In this document: positions 1-9,897 of the stretch, piece after piece
Numbering within the stretch: the stretch's first letter is position 1
Layout of the letters: each line of letters opens with the position of its first letter
From: Bin87 sp965207585
GTDB lineage: Bacteria; Chloroflexota; Dehalococcoidia; Lucifugimonadales; UBA3495
Assembly: GCA_965207585.1 (NCBI GenBank)
Contig: CBDBMT010000003.1
Location: forward strand, 1,302,001 to 1,366,000
DNA: 64,000 nt
Direction of reading: 5' to 3'
Translations under genes and position numbers: made by a program
The notes under the pieces: model-generated
Told to the model about the DNA's origin: nothing
Seen by the model: only the letters and a program-made list of their open reading frames with translations
Databases searched by the model: none

Positions 1-1
1 G

Positions 2-1729
2 GTGTGGGACGAGGTGGTGACGGAGCTGACGGCGCTGGAGGCGGCGTCAGCGCAGACGCCGCCGCCTCCGCCCACGCCTGAGGTGAGCATTTCCGCCGGC
101 AGCGGGGTGACCGAGGGCGGCTCCGCCGTCTTCACGGTGACCGCCAGCCCGGCGCCTTCGGCCAACCTGGACGTGAGCGTCACGGTGTCCCAGAGCGGCG
201 ACTACGGCGCGGCCACGGGCCAGCGCACGGTGACCGTCCCCACCACGGGCAGCGTCACCCTCACCGTGGGCACCACGGACGATAGCGCCGACGAGACCGA
301 CGGGTCGGTCACGGCCACGGTGAACGCCGGCAGCGGCTACACCGTGTCCTCGACCCAGGGCGCGGCCACGGTGGCCGTGGCCGACAACGACGACGCCCCC
401 ACGCCGGTGGTGAGCATTACCGGCGGCAGCGGGATCACCGAGGGCGGCGACGCCACCTTCACGGTGACCGCCAGCCCGGCGCCTTCGGCCAACCTGGACG
501 TCAGCGTGACGGTATCCCAGAGCGGCGACTACGGCGCCACCACGGGCCAGCGCACGGTGACCGTCCCCACCACGGGCAGCGCCACCCTCACCGTGGGCAC
601 CACCGACGATAACGCCGACGAGGCCGACGGGTCGGTGACGGCCACGGTGAACGCCGGCAGCGGCTACACCGTGTCCTCGACCCAGGGCGCGGCCACGGTG
701 GCCGTGGCCGACAACGACGACGCCCCCACGCCGGTGGTGAGCATTACCGGCGGCAGCGGGATCACCGAGGGCGGCGACGCCGTCTTCACGGTGACCGCCA
801 GCCCGGCGCCTTCGTCCGACCTGGCGGTGAGCGTCACGGTGTCCCAGAGCGGCGACTACGGCGCGGCCACGGGCCAGCGCACGGTGACCGTCCCCACCAC
901 GGGCAGCGCCACCCTCACCGTGGGCACCACCGACGACGCCGCCGACGAGGCCGACGGGTCGGTCACGGCCACGGTGAACGCCGGCAGCGGCTACACCGTG
1001 TCCTCGTCCCAGGGCGCGGCCACGGTGGCCGTGGCCGACAACGACGACGCTCCCACGCCGGTGGTGAGCGTCAGCGCGGGCGGCGGGGTGACCGAGGGCG
1101 GCGACGCCGTCTTCACGGTGACGGCCAGTCCGGCCCCGGCGGCCAACCTGGCGGTGAGCGTGACGGTGTCCCAGAGCGGCGACTACGGCGCCACCACGGG
1201 CCAGCGCACGGTGACGATCCCCACCACGGGCAGCGTCACCCTCACCGTCGGCACCACCGACGATAGTACTGACGAGACCGACGGTTCGGTGACGGCGACA
1301 GTGAACGCCGGCAGCGGCTACACGGTGTCCTCGACCCAGGGCGCGGCCACGGTGGCCGTGTCCGACGACGACGACGCCGCGCCGGAGGTGGAGATCACCG
1401 TCACCGTGGAGGACGCCTCGGCGGTGGAGGGCGACGTGCTGGAGTTCCGGGTGGTGCTGTCGGCGGCGTCCACCGAGGAGATCCGGGTGCGGTGGTACAC
1501 CGCGCCGGCCTACCACCTGCTGGACGACCGGGCGCACCGGTCCGACTACCAGACGACGGAGGGAGAGCTGGTGTTTGCGCCGGGAGTGACGGAGTTGACG
1601 GGGGAGGTGTGGCTGGAGCAGGACGAGGATGAGGAGCCGGACGAGTACTTCGCGGTGGAGGCGTTCCTGCCCGGGAGCCTCGTCTCGCCCGACGCGGTGG
1701 GAACCATGACCATCGTGGACGACGACTAG
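2..1729 (+). CDS. Calx-beta-type tandem-repeat surface protein, 5' end outside window
   Basis: The reading frame is open from the window edge, so the N-terminus and any signal peptide are missing. The protein has four nearly identical modules of 109 residues (327 bp), beginning near bases 83, 410, 737 and 1064. Each carries a TEGG(D/S)AVFTVTA start and ends in AVADNDD, the usual acidic Calx-beta end. A more divergent Calx-beta domain from about base 1390 closes the protein with TMTIVDDD. Calx-beta repeats bind calcium and form extended extracellular rods. A surface or adhesion role is inferred from the family and from the homologous neighbour at 1924, which has a signal sequence. The repeats are close enough in DNA sequence to recombine, so copy number may vary. 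Confidence 0.8.
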   Translation: MWDEVVTELTALEAASAQTPPPPPTPEVSISAGSGVTEGGSAVFTVTASPAPSANLDVSVTVSQSGDYGAATGQRTVTVPTTGSVTLTVGTTDDSADETDGSVTATVNAGSGYTVSSTQGAATVAVADNDDAPTPVVSITGGSGITEGGDATFTVTASPAPSANLDVSVTVSQSGDYGATTGQRTVTVPTTGSATLTVGTTDDNADEADGSVTATVNAGSGYTVSSTQGAATVAVADNDDAPTPVVSITGGSGITEGGDAVFTVTASPAPSSDLAVSVTVSQSGDYGAATGQRTVTVPTTGSATLTVGTTDDAADEADGSVTATVNAGSGYTVSSSQGAATVAVADNDDAPTPVVSVSAGGGVTEGGDAVFTVTASPAPAANLAVSVTVSQSGDYGATTGQRTVTIPTTGSVTLTVGTTDDSTDETDGSVTATVNAGSGYTVSSTQGAATVAVSDDDDAAPEVEITVTVEDASAVEGDVLEFRVVLSAASTEEIRVRWYTAPAYHLLDDRAHRSDYQTTEGELVFAPGVTELTGEVWLEQDEDEEPDEYFAVEAFLPGSLVSPDAVGTMTIVDDD

Positions 1730-1745
1730 CCCGGCCGGGCCGGAC

Positions 1746-1806
1746 TGCCAGCGCAGAACGCAATCTGGGGACGCGGCGGTCCAACGTCCCCGGTGCGGCG
1801 CTGGCA
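1746..1806 (+). terminator. nested hairpin after the Calx-beta gene
   Basis: An outer 9-bp inverted repeat (TGCCAGCGC at 1746-1754 with GCGCTGGCA at 1798-1806) encloses an inner 7-bp one (GGGGACG at 1767-1773 with CGTCCCC at 1785-1791). It lies 17 nt past the stop codon. There is no T-run, so it may be an atypical terminator or an mRNA 3' end stabiliser. Confidence 0.45.
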
Positions 1807-1923
1807 ATCGTCGGCAGACGGAGCGTTCCGACCAGCGGCATTTGCGTCGCTGGCCGGAAACTGGAATAATGGTTAGCGGTGCAAGAATGCGGACCGGAGC
1901 AATAGAGGCCGGAGCAATATAGG

Positions 1924-4386
1924 ATGGCAACAATGATGATTGACTTGCTGAAAAGATCACGCAGGACCCGTTACCTGCCGCTGCTGGTGGCGGCGCTGGT
2001 GGTGGCGGCGCTGTTCGCTCTGCCCGCGGAGCGCTCCGGCGCGCAGACGTGGCTGCCCGAGGTCAGCGTCGAGTCCCAGGACGACGTGAACGAAGGAAAC
2101 GACGCGGTGTTCATCATCACGGCGTCGCAGACCTCCACCTCCGATCTGACGATTGCCGTCACCGTGGGCGAGTGGCCGGCCAGCGGGAACGTGGCGACGG
2201 TCGCCGACACCGGGCCGAAGACGGTCACCATACCCGCCGGATATACGACGGCCACGCTGCGGGTTGGCACGGTGGATGATTCCGCCAAGGAGCCGCGCGG
2301 CATAATCACGGCCCAGCTGACCGCGCCCGGAAACAACGCCGGGTACCGGGTGTCCCGGTCGGCCGGCTGGAGCACGGTGGTGGTGTCGGACGACGACTAC
2401 GCCATTCCCCAGGTCAGCATCAGCCGATGGTCCGACCTCTACACCAGCGAAGCTTGGGGTAAAGTGTGGTTCACGCTCACCCCGAGCTCGACGCCATATC
2501 AGGGAGTTACGGTCAACGTGAACGTGACGGCCACCGGCGACTTCGGCGTGAAGACCGGCATTTACACCGTCACCCTTCCCACCACGGGCGACGGCAGCGC
2601 GACATTCAAGGTGCCCCTGATCGCCGACCACGTCAACGAGCCGAACGGCACCGTTACCGCGACGGTCCAGGCCGGCGACGGCTACACCGTCGGTGCCCCG
2701 GCCGCCGCCACGATCCACGTGACCGACGACGACACTCCCAAGGTCCGGGTCTCCGGCGGCGCCGACGTCGAGGAAGGCCAGGCGGCGACCTTCACCGTCA
2801 CCGCCAGCCCGGCCCCGTACCAGTCATTGCCGGTGACGGTGGACGTTGTGGCCTCGGGGCTTTCCGGCGTGAACGACGGCGTTAAAACCGTCACCGTCCC
2901 AACCGGCGGCTCCGCGACCCTCAGCGTCGGCACGACCGACGACAACGTCCAATCGCAGGGCGGGACCATCACCGCGACGGTCCAGCCGGGCAGCGGCTAC
3001 GGCGTGGGCAATCCGTCCTCGGGCAGCGTGGACGTGGCCGACAACGACGGCCCCGTGATCACCATCACGGGCGGCGGCGCCGTGACGGAAGGCGGAGACG
3101 CGACCTTCACGCTCACGGCAAACCCGGCCCCGTCCAACAACTGGCTGTCGGTGTCCGTGGCCATCGGCGCCACCGGAGAGTTCGGCGTGAGCAAGGGCGC
3201 TCGAACCGTCAGCGTCCCGCTGGTCAGCTCCCACGACTTCACCGTTGCCACCACCGACGACAACCTGGACGAGCCGGACGGCGCGGTCACCGCGACGGTC
3301 AAGGCCGGCTACGGCTACCGGGTGGGGGATCCGGCCGAGGCCAGCGTCACGGTGAACGACGACGAGGCGACGCCCGTCAACAACCCGACCATCACCATCG
3401 CCGGCGGCCCGGACATCAACGAAGGCGAGGACGCCACCTTCACGATCACCGCGACGCCGCCGCTGGCGGACGGCCAGACGCTGATGGTCACGTTGAAGAG
3501 TGAAGTCCCCGGACTTATCAACATCGACCGGAAGGAGACGATCACCGGAGCGACCACCACGTTCACCCAGCCCAGCGACGACAACAACTACGACGAAGCC
3601 GACTATTCCATGTCCTTCTCCATCAAGGCCAGCAACGGCTACCGGGTAGGCTCCCCCAGCAAGGCCAGCGTCAACATCATCGACGACGACCTACCCAAGG
3701 TCTCGATTAGAGCGGCGGATTACGAACGTGGCCGCAACGGCGTCCCTGAAAACGGCACGGCGACCTTCGGGATCTACATCAACCCCGCCTCGTACCAGGA
3801 CGTGACGGTATCCCTGACAGTAACCACAACGGGCGACTTCGGGGTCCCGAACGGCGTCCGGGAGGTGATTGTTCCAGTTAGGAGAAGCGCTGAGCTCCGC
3901 ATCTCGCCGGTGCCCGACCACGAGGATGAACCCGACGGGTCGATCACGGTCACCGTGAACGCGAACAGCAATTACGAGATTGTCGGTTCTGGCTCGGCCT
4001 CCGTGGTCGTCACGGACGACGACGAGCCGTCCGGGCCGCGTCTCACCATCAGCGACGCCCAGGACAAGGCTCGGGCGGGAGGAAAGCTGGAGTTCCCGGT
4101 CGTTCTGAGCCAGGCCGCGGCGGGAACGGTCACCGTGGACTACGAGCTGGGAACCTTCAGCCAGTGGCTCTGGCCCGGCGAAGACTTCCAGGACGACGAC
4201 GGCGGGACCAGCGGCACCATCACCTTCGCCGCCGGGGAAGTCTCGAAGGTGCTCGACGTGCACATCAGCCCGGACGCCTACTTCGAGCACAACGACCGGA
4301 TCTACGTCGAACTTAGCAACCTGGTCGGGGACGCCCATCTTCCCTTGCAAGCAAGCTGGGCGGAGGGCCGGCTCACCACTCGCTGA
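1924..4386 (+). CDS. secreted Calx-beta repeat protein, probably 3'-truncated
   Basis: 820 residues. Basic N-terminus, then a hydrophobic segment of about 20 residues ending near ERSGAQ, which fits a Sec signal peptide; ATG at 1924 has GGAG nine bases upstream. About six degenerate Calx-beta-like modules of roughly 110 residues follow. Each contains an EG.DATFT-like strand and a DDN/DED acidic turn, and they are more diverged than those of the upstream homologue. The last domain starts at LTISDAQ and is cut off after VELSNLVGDAH, where the family continues to a DAVGTMTIVDDD end; the tail here (SWAEGRLTTR) is unrelated. A matching end is found about 950 bp downstream at 5337. Probable calcium-binding adhesion or matrix protein. 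Confidence 0.75.
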   Translation: MATMMIDLLKRSRRTRYLPLLVAALVVAALFALPAERSGAQTWLPEVSVESQDDVNEGNDAVFIITASQTSTSDLTIAVTVGEWPASGNVATVADTGPKTVTIPAGYTTATLRVGTVDDSAKEPRGIITAQLTAPGNNAGYRVSRSAGWSTVVVSDDDYAIPQVSISRWSDLYTSEAWGKVWFTLTPSSTPYQGVTVNVNVTATGDFGVKTGIYTVTLPTTGDGSATFKVPLIADHVNEPNGTVTATVQAGDGYTVGAPAAATIHVTDDDTPKVRVSGGADVEEGQAATFTVTASPAPYQSLPVTVDVVASGLSGVNDGVKTVTVPTGGSATLSVGTTDDNVQSQGGTITATVQPGSGYGVGNPSSGSVDVADNDGPVITITGGGAVTEGGDATFTLTANPAPSNNWLSVSVAIGATGEFGVSKGARTVSVPLVSSHDFTVATTDDNLDEPDGAVTATVKAGYGYRVGDPAEASVTVNDDEATPVNNPTITIAGGPDINEGEDATFTITATPPLADGQTLMVTLKSEVPGLINIDRKETITGATTTFTQPSDDNNYDEADYSMSFSIKASNGYRVGSPSKASVNIIDDDLPKVSIRAADYERGRNGVPENGTATFGIYINPASYQDVTVSLTVTTTGDFGVPNGVREVIVPVRRSAELRISPVPDHEDEPDGSITVTVNANSNYEIVGSGSASVVVTDDDEPSGPRLTISDAQDKARAGGKLEFPVVLSQAAAGTVTVDYELGTFSQWLWPGEDFQDDDGGTSGTITFAAGEVSKVLDVHISPDAYFEHNDRIYVELSNLVGDAHLPLQASWAEGRLTTR

Positions 4387-4417
4387 TCCCACCCCGTCCA
4401 TCCCCGACGGAAACCCG

Positions 4418-4443
4418 CCACAGCCTCCTTTCGGGGGCTGTGG
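4418..4443 (+). terminator. intrinsic terminator candidate
   Basis: An 11-bp stem with one G.T pair and a TTTC loop (CCACAGCCTCC paired with GGGGGCTGTGG), followed by CATTTTG. It lies 32 nt after the stop at 4386. The T-run is short. Confidence 0.55.
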
Positions 4444-4751
4444 CATTTTGAATGGATGACCCGGCATTGCATTGCGCATGAGCCAGCGTTCAGCCTCGCC
4501 GCGGCGGCACGGGAAAGGCGGCGGGCAAGCCGGACCGGGGAAGGCGGGCAGCCGCCGTCCCGGGCGGCGGCGATGGCCGGCCTCGAGACCCGGAGCGGCG
4601 CGCCCCCGGTGGCCGCGCCGACGTGATAGACTGAGAACGTGCAGTCCGTCGCGGGCGTGGTCGCGGGCAGGTTGCTCCGGGCCCAGCGCCGGCGGAAGGC
4701 GGCGGAGAAGCGAAACTCGCTGGGAATGGCGGCACGGCCGGTCGGGAGGAG

Positions 4752-5288
4752 ATGATGGCATTGTCGGTTGGCGGGACGGTGGAGCGATGCGCCAACCGGC
4801 GGGTGGCGGCGGCGGCATTGGCGGGCGTCGCCGGCTGCGTGGCGGGCCTGGCCTGGCGCCAGGCGAGGCTGGGAGGGCTGGACCTGCTCGACGGCCGGGG
4901 CTGGTACACGCCAGGGGAGGCGGTGGCCCTGTTCGACGCCCTGGACGGCCTCGACGCCGGCGCCAGGGCCGTCTACGCCACCACCGCGCTGACCATCGAC
5001 ATGGTGTTTCCGGCCTGCTACGGCCTGCTGTTCGCGGTCCTGCTGTTCCGGCTCTTTCGCGGCGGGGCGCCGCTGTACCTGCTGCCTTTGGCCCTCGCCT
5101 TTGCGGACGTGCTGGAGAACGTCACGGTGGCTGCGCTGGCCCTGAGCCACGACGGGGCGCCGTCTCCGCTGGCCTGGCTGGCGGCGGCGTTCACCCTGGT
5201 CAAGACGATACTGATCGCGGCCACGCTGGCGGCGGTATGCGCCGGCGGGACGCTCCGGCTGTGGGCAAGAATCCGCCGCTCAGCCTGA
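4752..5288 (+). CDS. small integral membrane protein of unknown function
   Basis: 178 residues with about four hydrophobic segments, near residues 19-35, 75-95, 102-125 and 138-160. It has few charged residues outside a loop after the first segment and a basic C-terminus. ATG at 4752 is preceded by GGGAGGAG at good spacing. I do not recognise a named family. It lies between the broken end of the Calx-beta gene at 4386 and that gene's apparent missing tail at 5337, so it may have arrived with the inserted DNA. No operon partner is visible. Confidence 0.65.
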   Translation: MMALSVGGTVERCANRRVAAAALAGVAGCVAGLAWRQARLGGLDLLDGRGWYTPGEAVALFDALDGLDAGARAVYATTALTIDMVFPACYGLLFAVLLFRLFRGGAPLYLLPLALAFADVLENVTVAALALSHDGAPSPLAWLAAAFTLVKTILIAATLAAVCAGGTLRLWARIRRSA

Positions 5289-5336
5289 CCGGGGAACCTC
5301 ACATTCGCCCAGGCCGCCTATGGTAGAGGGAAGCAG

Positions 5337-5522
5337 TTGCCCGACGCCGTGGGAACCATGACCATAGTGGAGGACCAGCTTGGGGCTGCGCCGGGGCAGC
5401 AGTCCGGCGGAGGGGGCCGCCCCGGCCCCTTGCTCTGCACCATGACACCGACGCCGTTTAGAGATGCGGTGATCCAGCGCCCCCTATACCGCTGCCGAGG
5501 GAACGGCAATGTCCTTCCTTGA
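5337..5522 (+). pseudogene. orphan 3' end of a Calx-beta gene
   Basis: The first 14 or so codons (LPDAVGTMTIVED) match the end of the Calx-beta protein that stops at 1729 (SPDAVGTMTIVDD), also in DNA sequence. After that the frame runs into unrelated sequence. There is no domain upstream in frame. It is best read as the detached end of the gene that now stops at 4386. Confidence 0.55.
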
Positions 5523-5689
5523 CGGCGTGACCGGCAAAAGGCCGCCCCGACGGATTGCCGGAGCGGCCTCGCCCGGTTGCGATGCCCTGATTGGAGCTAC
5601 GGACCCTTTGCGACTGCCACGACGACCTTTCCATCGTCAAGCCAATCGCGGCCTCACTATGGATACTGCCAAGGGCGCCTATAAGCCCA

Positions 5690-6329
5690 GGGTGAACCTG
5701 ATGTGAAAGGTTCTTGATTTTGTCCAGCTTGGTGGGCCTTCATCCCGAAATGCCACTGGTTCCCATTCTTGGTCTGATACATCTCCGGGTCCCGTTCCTT
5801 GTCCCGGTTCTTGGTGGACGAGGGGACCTCGATGATGGTGGCGTCCACGATGGTTCCCTCCCGCAGCCTCATCCCTTGGTTTTCCAGGTGGGCGTTGATT
5901 TCCTCCAGGAGCCCTTGCCCCAGATGATGCTTCTCCAACAGGTGGCGGAAGTTGAGGATGGTGGTCTCGTCGGGCAGGGGGCCGGTGAGCTTCAGCCCCA
6001 CGAACCGCCGGACCGGGTCAGACTTGTAGAGCAGAACCTGCCCCGGCGAAGGCGGGGGGCCTCCATGCCGGGATCGCTGAGATCATAGAGGAGCTGGACG
6101 CAGTGGACTCGCAGCATGACAGACAACGGGTAGGGAAGGCGGCCCCGTCCGGCCTTGGGAGAGAAGAGCTGGATGCGGCCTTCCAGCTTCAGCCAGGGAA
6201 TCAGGCCGTCCACCCGCTCCAGGAACAACTTCCGGCAGGTCTTGCGCTTCTTGCCCTGGTATTCCAGATCGGAAAAGGTCGGCTGCTCCATCGAATTCCC
6301 ATCCCTTACAGGTGCTTGCCCGGTTCACC
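5690..6329 (-). mobile_element. internally deleted IS5-family element
   Basis: Perfect 10-bp inverted repeats (AGGGTGAACC at 5690-5699 and GGTTCACCCT at 6320-6329) flank the transposase remnant on both sides. The span is only about 640 bp against the usual 1.1-1.3 kb, because the 3' half of the transposase is missing. I could not identify a target-site duplication. Confidence 0.6.
5711..6291 (-). pseudogene. IS5-family transposase, frameshifted and truncated
   Basis: The N-terminal part reads in one frame from ATG at 6291 to about 6040. It has the IS5 start (TFSDLEYQ.K) and the RGRLPYPLSVMLR and YDLSDPGME motifs. A frameshift then moves it to a second frame (about 5999 down to 5715), which has LPDETTILNFRHLLEKH, the first catalytic Asp in VDATIIE, STKNRDKERDPEM, and ends at HFGMKAH. 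Everything after that, including the later catalytic residues, is absent. It cannot encode active transposase but could be mobilised in trans if the ends are intact. Confidence 0.8.
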
Positions 6330-6417
6330 CTACTTTGCCATAATCATCCCAACTTGTTCAGAGGATTCCTAGCTACGTGCAAAGCCAATTTCAGCCGTTA
6401 CCTACCCTTGTCAGCCC

Positions 6418-8529
6418 ATGAATAAATGTTCTATCGGGAAGCGAGGGAGCGAAGGCGGCGCGGCTCACGACGCCTCCCGTTGGAGAACGGACCGGGGACC
6501 AGTCCGAGCCTTGGGCCGGTTGCCGCTGCTCGTCTTGGGGGCGTTGCTCGTCCTGGGGGCGCTGACCGGATGCAGAGAGTCAACGCCATCTGGGTTGAAG
6601 CCAGATGAACCACAGTTGATAGCTACCGCGCGAGCTACACCGCCGAATTCTGCGGCCACGGATAGGGCTGCCCTCATTAAGTTCTACAACACTACTGGTG
6701 GCCCGAATTGGACCGAAAGCAGCGCCTGGATGAGCGAGGCTCCTATTAGCGAATGGCATGGAGTAACTGCTGATCGGAATGGGCGTGTTGTTAGATTGGA
6801 ACTCCAGGGCAACCAGTTGACGGGAGAGATCCCGCCGGAGTTGGGCGGCCTTGCGAACTTAAAGGATTTATCGATCAGCGACAACCGGTTGACGGGAGAG
6901 ATACCGCCAGAACTGGGCCACCTCGCCAACCTGACATACTTGAACCTGTCCTACAACCAGTTGACGGGGGAGATCCCGCCGGAGTTGGGCGGCCTTGCGA
7001 ACTTGAAGGATTTGTGGATCAGCGACAATCAGTTGAAGGGAGAGATACCGCAGGAACTGGGTCACCTCGTCAACCTGACAGACTTGTACCTGTCCTACAA
7101 CCAGTTGACGGGGGAGATCCCAACGGAGTTGGGCAACCTCGGCAGCCTGACGGGTTTGGGATTATCCAACAACCAGTTGACGGGAGAGATCCCGCCGGAG
7201 TTGGGCGGCCTTGCGAACTTGAAGGATTTATCGATCAGCGACAACCGGTTGACGGGGGATGTCCCTGAGGAACTGATCGGCCTCTTCAACCTGAATTTTC
7301 TGTACCTCAGCGGCAACAGATTGACGGGATGTATACCATCGCATTGGCGCTACGTTAGGTCCAATGATTTGGCGGAACTGGGAATGCCGTTCTGCGATCC
7401 AGACCCCACACTGTTGCCATTCACCGACAGGGAGGCGCTGGTGGCCTTCTACCACGCTACAGGCGGTCCCGGCTGGAATATCAGAGACAACTGGCTGAGC
7501 GACGCTCCTCTTGGGTTTTGGTACGGAGTGAAGGTGGACGGCAACGGTCGTGTCATAGAGTTTGACCACTTTTACAACGAGTTGACGGGAACGATACCGC
7601 CAGAACTGGGCAACCTCGCCAACCTGGAGCATTTGGACTTCGACCGCGAAGAGTTGACGGGAACGATACCGCCGGAACTGGGCAACCTCGCCAACCTGAA
7701 GCATTTGGACTTCGGCGGCAACGAGTTGATGGGAACGATACCGCCGGAACTGGGCAACCTCGACAACTTGGAGCATTTGGACTTCCATGGCAACGAGTTG
7801 ACGGGAACGATACCGCCAGAACTGGGCAACCTCACGAGCTTGAAGGTCTTGAATTTCGAGGACAACCTTCTTAAGGGACCGATTCCGGCAGAACTGGGCA
7901 GCCTCACCAACCTGGAGAGCCTGGACTTCGCTCACAACCGTCGGTTGACGGGGGCTGTCCCTCCAGAACTTGGTGGCCTCACCAACTTGAAGGCTTTGCA
8001 CCTCCAATTCAACTCTTTGACGGGAGAGATACCGCCGGAGTTGGGCAACCTAGCCAACCTGCGGGTTTTGCATCTCGGCTTCAATCAGCTGACAGGAGAA
8101 ATACCGCCGGAACTGGGCAACCTAACCAACCTGAGGCGTTTGTGGATCAGCGACAACCCATTGACCGGGGAGATACCGCCGGAATTGGGCAAACTAGCTG
8201 AACTGGCGCATTTATGGATCGACGGCAACCAGCTGACGGGAGAGATACCGCCGGAACTGGGCAGCCTCACCAAGCTGGAGCATTTGATCCTCAGCGGCAA
8301 CCAGCTGACGGGAGAGATACCGCCGGAACTGGGCAGCCTCACCAACCTGACCCACTTGCGCCTCGACGGGAACCAGCTAACCGGGGCTATCCCCGCAGAG
8401 TTGGGCAACCTCACCAACTTGGAGGAATTATGGATCGGCGACAACCAGTTGACAGGGTGTATACCAGCCGTTTGGCGCTCTATTGTCGAAAATGACCTGG
8501 CATCGTTGGATCTGCCGTTCTGCAACTAA
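6418..8529 (+). CDS. leucine-rich-repeat lipoprotein with two LRR arrays
   Basis: 703 residues. A long basic N-terminus is followed by a hydrophobic stretch ending in the lipobox LTGC (Cys near residue 52), so it is probably a lipoprotein. It has two units, each starting with an LRR N-terminal cap (DRAALIKFYNTTGGPNW near residue 80 and DREALVAFYHATGGPGW near 335). Each cap is followed by 24-residue plant-type repeats (LTGEIPPELGNLANL); there are about 7 repeats in the first array and 12-13 in the second. Each array ends with a Cys-containing cap (TGCIP and PFC). The duplicated cap-plus-array layout indicates internal duplication. A protein-binding surface role is inferred. No strong ribosome-binding site is visible before 6418, so the start is uncertain. 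Confidence 0.8.
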   Translation: MNKCSIGKRGSEGGAAHDASRWRTDRGPVRALGRLPLLVLGALLVLGALTGCRESTPSGLKPDEPQLIATARATPPNSAATDRAALIKFYNTTGGPNWTESSAWMSEAPISEWHGVTADRNGRVVRLELQGNQLTGEIPPELGGLANLKDLSISDNRLTGEIPPELGHLANLTYLNLSYNQLTGEIPPELGGLANLKDLWISDNQLKGEIPQELGHLVNLTDLYLSYNQLTGEIPTELGNLGSLTGLGLSNNQLTGEIPPELGGLANLKDLSISDNRLTGDVPEELIGLFNLNFLYLSGNRLTGCIPSHWRYVRSNDLAELGMPFCDPDPTLLPFTDREALVAFYHATGGPGWNIRDNWLSDAPLGFWYGVKVDGNGRVIEFDHFYNELTGTIPPELGNLANLEHLDFDREELTGTIPPELGNLANLKHLDFGGNELMGTIPPELGNLDNLEHLDFHGNELTGTIPPELGNLTSLKVLNFEDNLLKGPIPAELGSLTNLESLDFAHNRRLTGAVPPELGGLTNLKALHLQFNSLTGEIPPELGNLANLRVLHLGFNQLTGEIPPELGNLTNLRRLWISDNPLTGEIPPELGKLAELAHLWIDGNQLTGEIPPELGSLTKLEHLILSGNQLTGEIPPELGSLTNLTHLRLDGNQLTGAIPAELGNLTNLEELWIGDNQLTGCIPAVWRSIVENDLASLDLPFCN

Positions 8530-9897
8530 ATCGAAGCCAGGGTTAAATGCGCGGAGACATTGGGTAGGTTCGTACCGGAAATGAGTTGGTCTGTTTTGGT
8601 ATTCCTGACGTGTGTTGGTATTAGATTAGATCCAGTCGCAGGCAGACCAGGGTGATGGAATCCCGCAACATGGTCACGCTCTTGCTGTAACCCTTGGTTC
8701 TCCGATCCAGACGGTTCAACTTGTCCCGCAATACCTAGTGCAACCCCTCGTTCCGGTTGGCCTCCAGGCCCTTGCCCAGCTCGCAGGGATCGAGCCCTGC
8801 TCTACCGAACAGCGTCCGCGAGGGATGTTCCCGAGGATCACGGTGCGCTCCACTAGGTATCCCACCCACGGACGGACGTAAGGGGGTGGCAACCAGGCCC
8901 AGCAAGGCATCCCTGGCATCCCCTTCCCTATCGGACACACCGGCGGAGCGGTGACCTGCTTCGCTGTCCCCTCACACTGCGGTTGGAGCGCATGACAAGC
9001 TCCGGCCGTTTCTCCACGGCTGCGGCATAGCTGCTGAACAAAGAGTAGCGGCACCGCAGATTCAACACGCTCCGGTTGGCTGTCAACAACAGACCGTCCG
9101 CTTGCCATTGCATCGCAGTTTCCACCTGGCTGATCGCTGACAACGTAGCCAGTTGCCGGACTGCGCTCCTCTCCTGTTCCCTCCAACAGCAGTTTTCCAG
9201 GAACTTTCACCCTGGCCGAACTGCGTCTTGCTCCAACCCCCAACCGGCGTTCTCCATTGCGTTGTTATACCCTGGGCGGAGTGCGTCCGGTGGCGGGCGG
9301 CAGGCCGAATCCCCAAAGGCGTTCACAAAGCCAAGGAGGCGACAAGGCGCATCAATGACAGGCTCGTCCAACTCAAGGCCGTGGCGTTCGCGGCTGCCGG
9401 ATTCATCCAGCGGCACAAGCGGGCTCCGGTGGCCCTGCTCATCGCCGGACCTTGCTCACCTGCACCAACGGCGAGCCGTTTTCCCCCAACCCCGTACCAG
9501 TACCGGGCAGATTCTCGTCGGCTTGGGCATCGTTGCTCCGGAGGTGCGGTGGACCGCCCAGGACCATGACCGGCGCCAGGTGCGGCAAGCGGGGCAGGCA
9601 GTGCCGGAGCCATTGCCACGGGGAACAAAGCACGGCTTCAACTCAACGGCAGGGAGGCGGTCCATGACAACGATTACCCTGGGCGCTCCTTCATCAACAG
9701 AAGGGTCGGAGGAACTGACAGGGCGCGGGTTGCTCCCGGTAGAAGGCCATGGTCGCCCTGATCTTGTCGAAGGACCCCGATTGTATAGGGGTTCCGCCAC
9801 CTCCAAGTTCCACCGTGGCTCCAGCCCAACAATATTGATCTCAACGTGTGCTATATTTGGCCCAGACGCTACGCAGGGCGCTAACACCAAGCCGGTG
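8530..9897. other. about 1.4 kb without an intact gene
   Basis: Apart from the transposase remnant at 8621-8938, I see no reading frame here with a convincing start, ribosome-binding site or recognisable family. The frames present are short and mutually overlapping. The tract looks like decayed mobile DNA between two LRR lipoprotein loci. Confidence 0.5.
8621..8938 (-). pseudogene. C-terminal remnant of a DDE transposase (IS1-like)
   Basis: Reading leftwards from about 8760, the frame gives EANRNEGLH, an in-frame TAG, then VLRDKLNRLDRR and TKGYSKSVTMLRDSI, with a stop at 8621. NRNEGLH.xLRDKLNRL and TKGYSKSVEML are typical of the last catalytic Glu region of IS1-like DDE transposases. The family assignment is from memory. 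The amber codon and frame changes further upstream show it is dead. Confidence 0.6.

Noticed and set aside
47..1960. Minus-strand open frame of 637 codons opposite the Calx-beta repeats
   Set aside because: Its repetitive His/Arg/Gly content is only the reverse reading of the 327-bp repeats.
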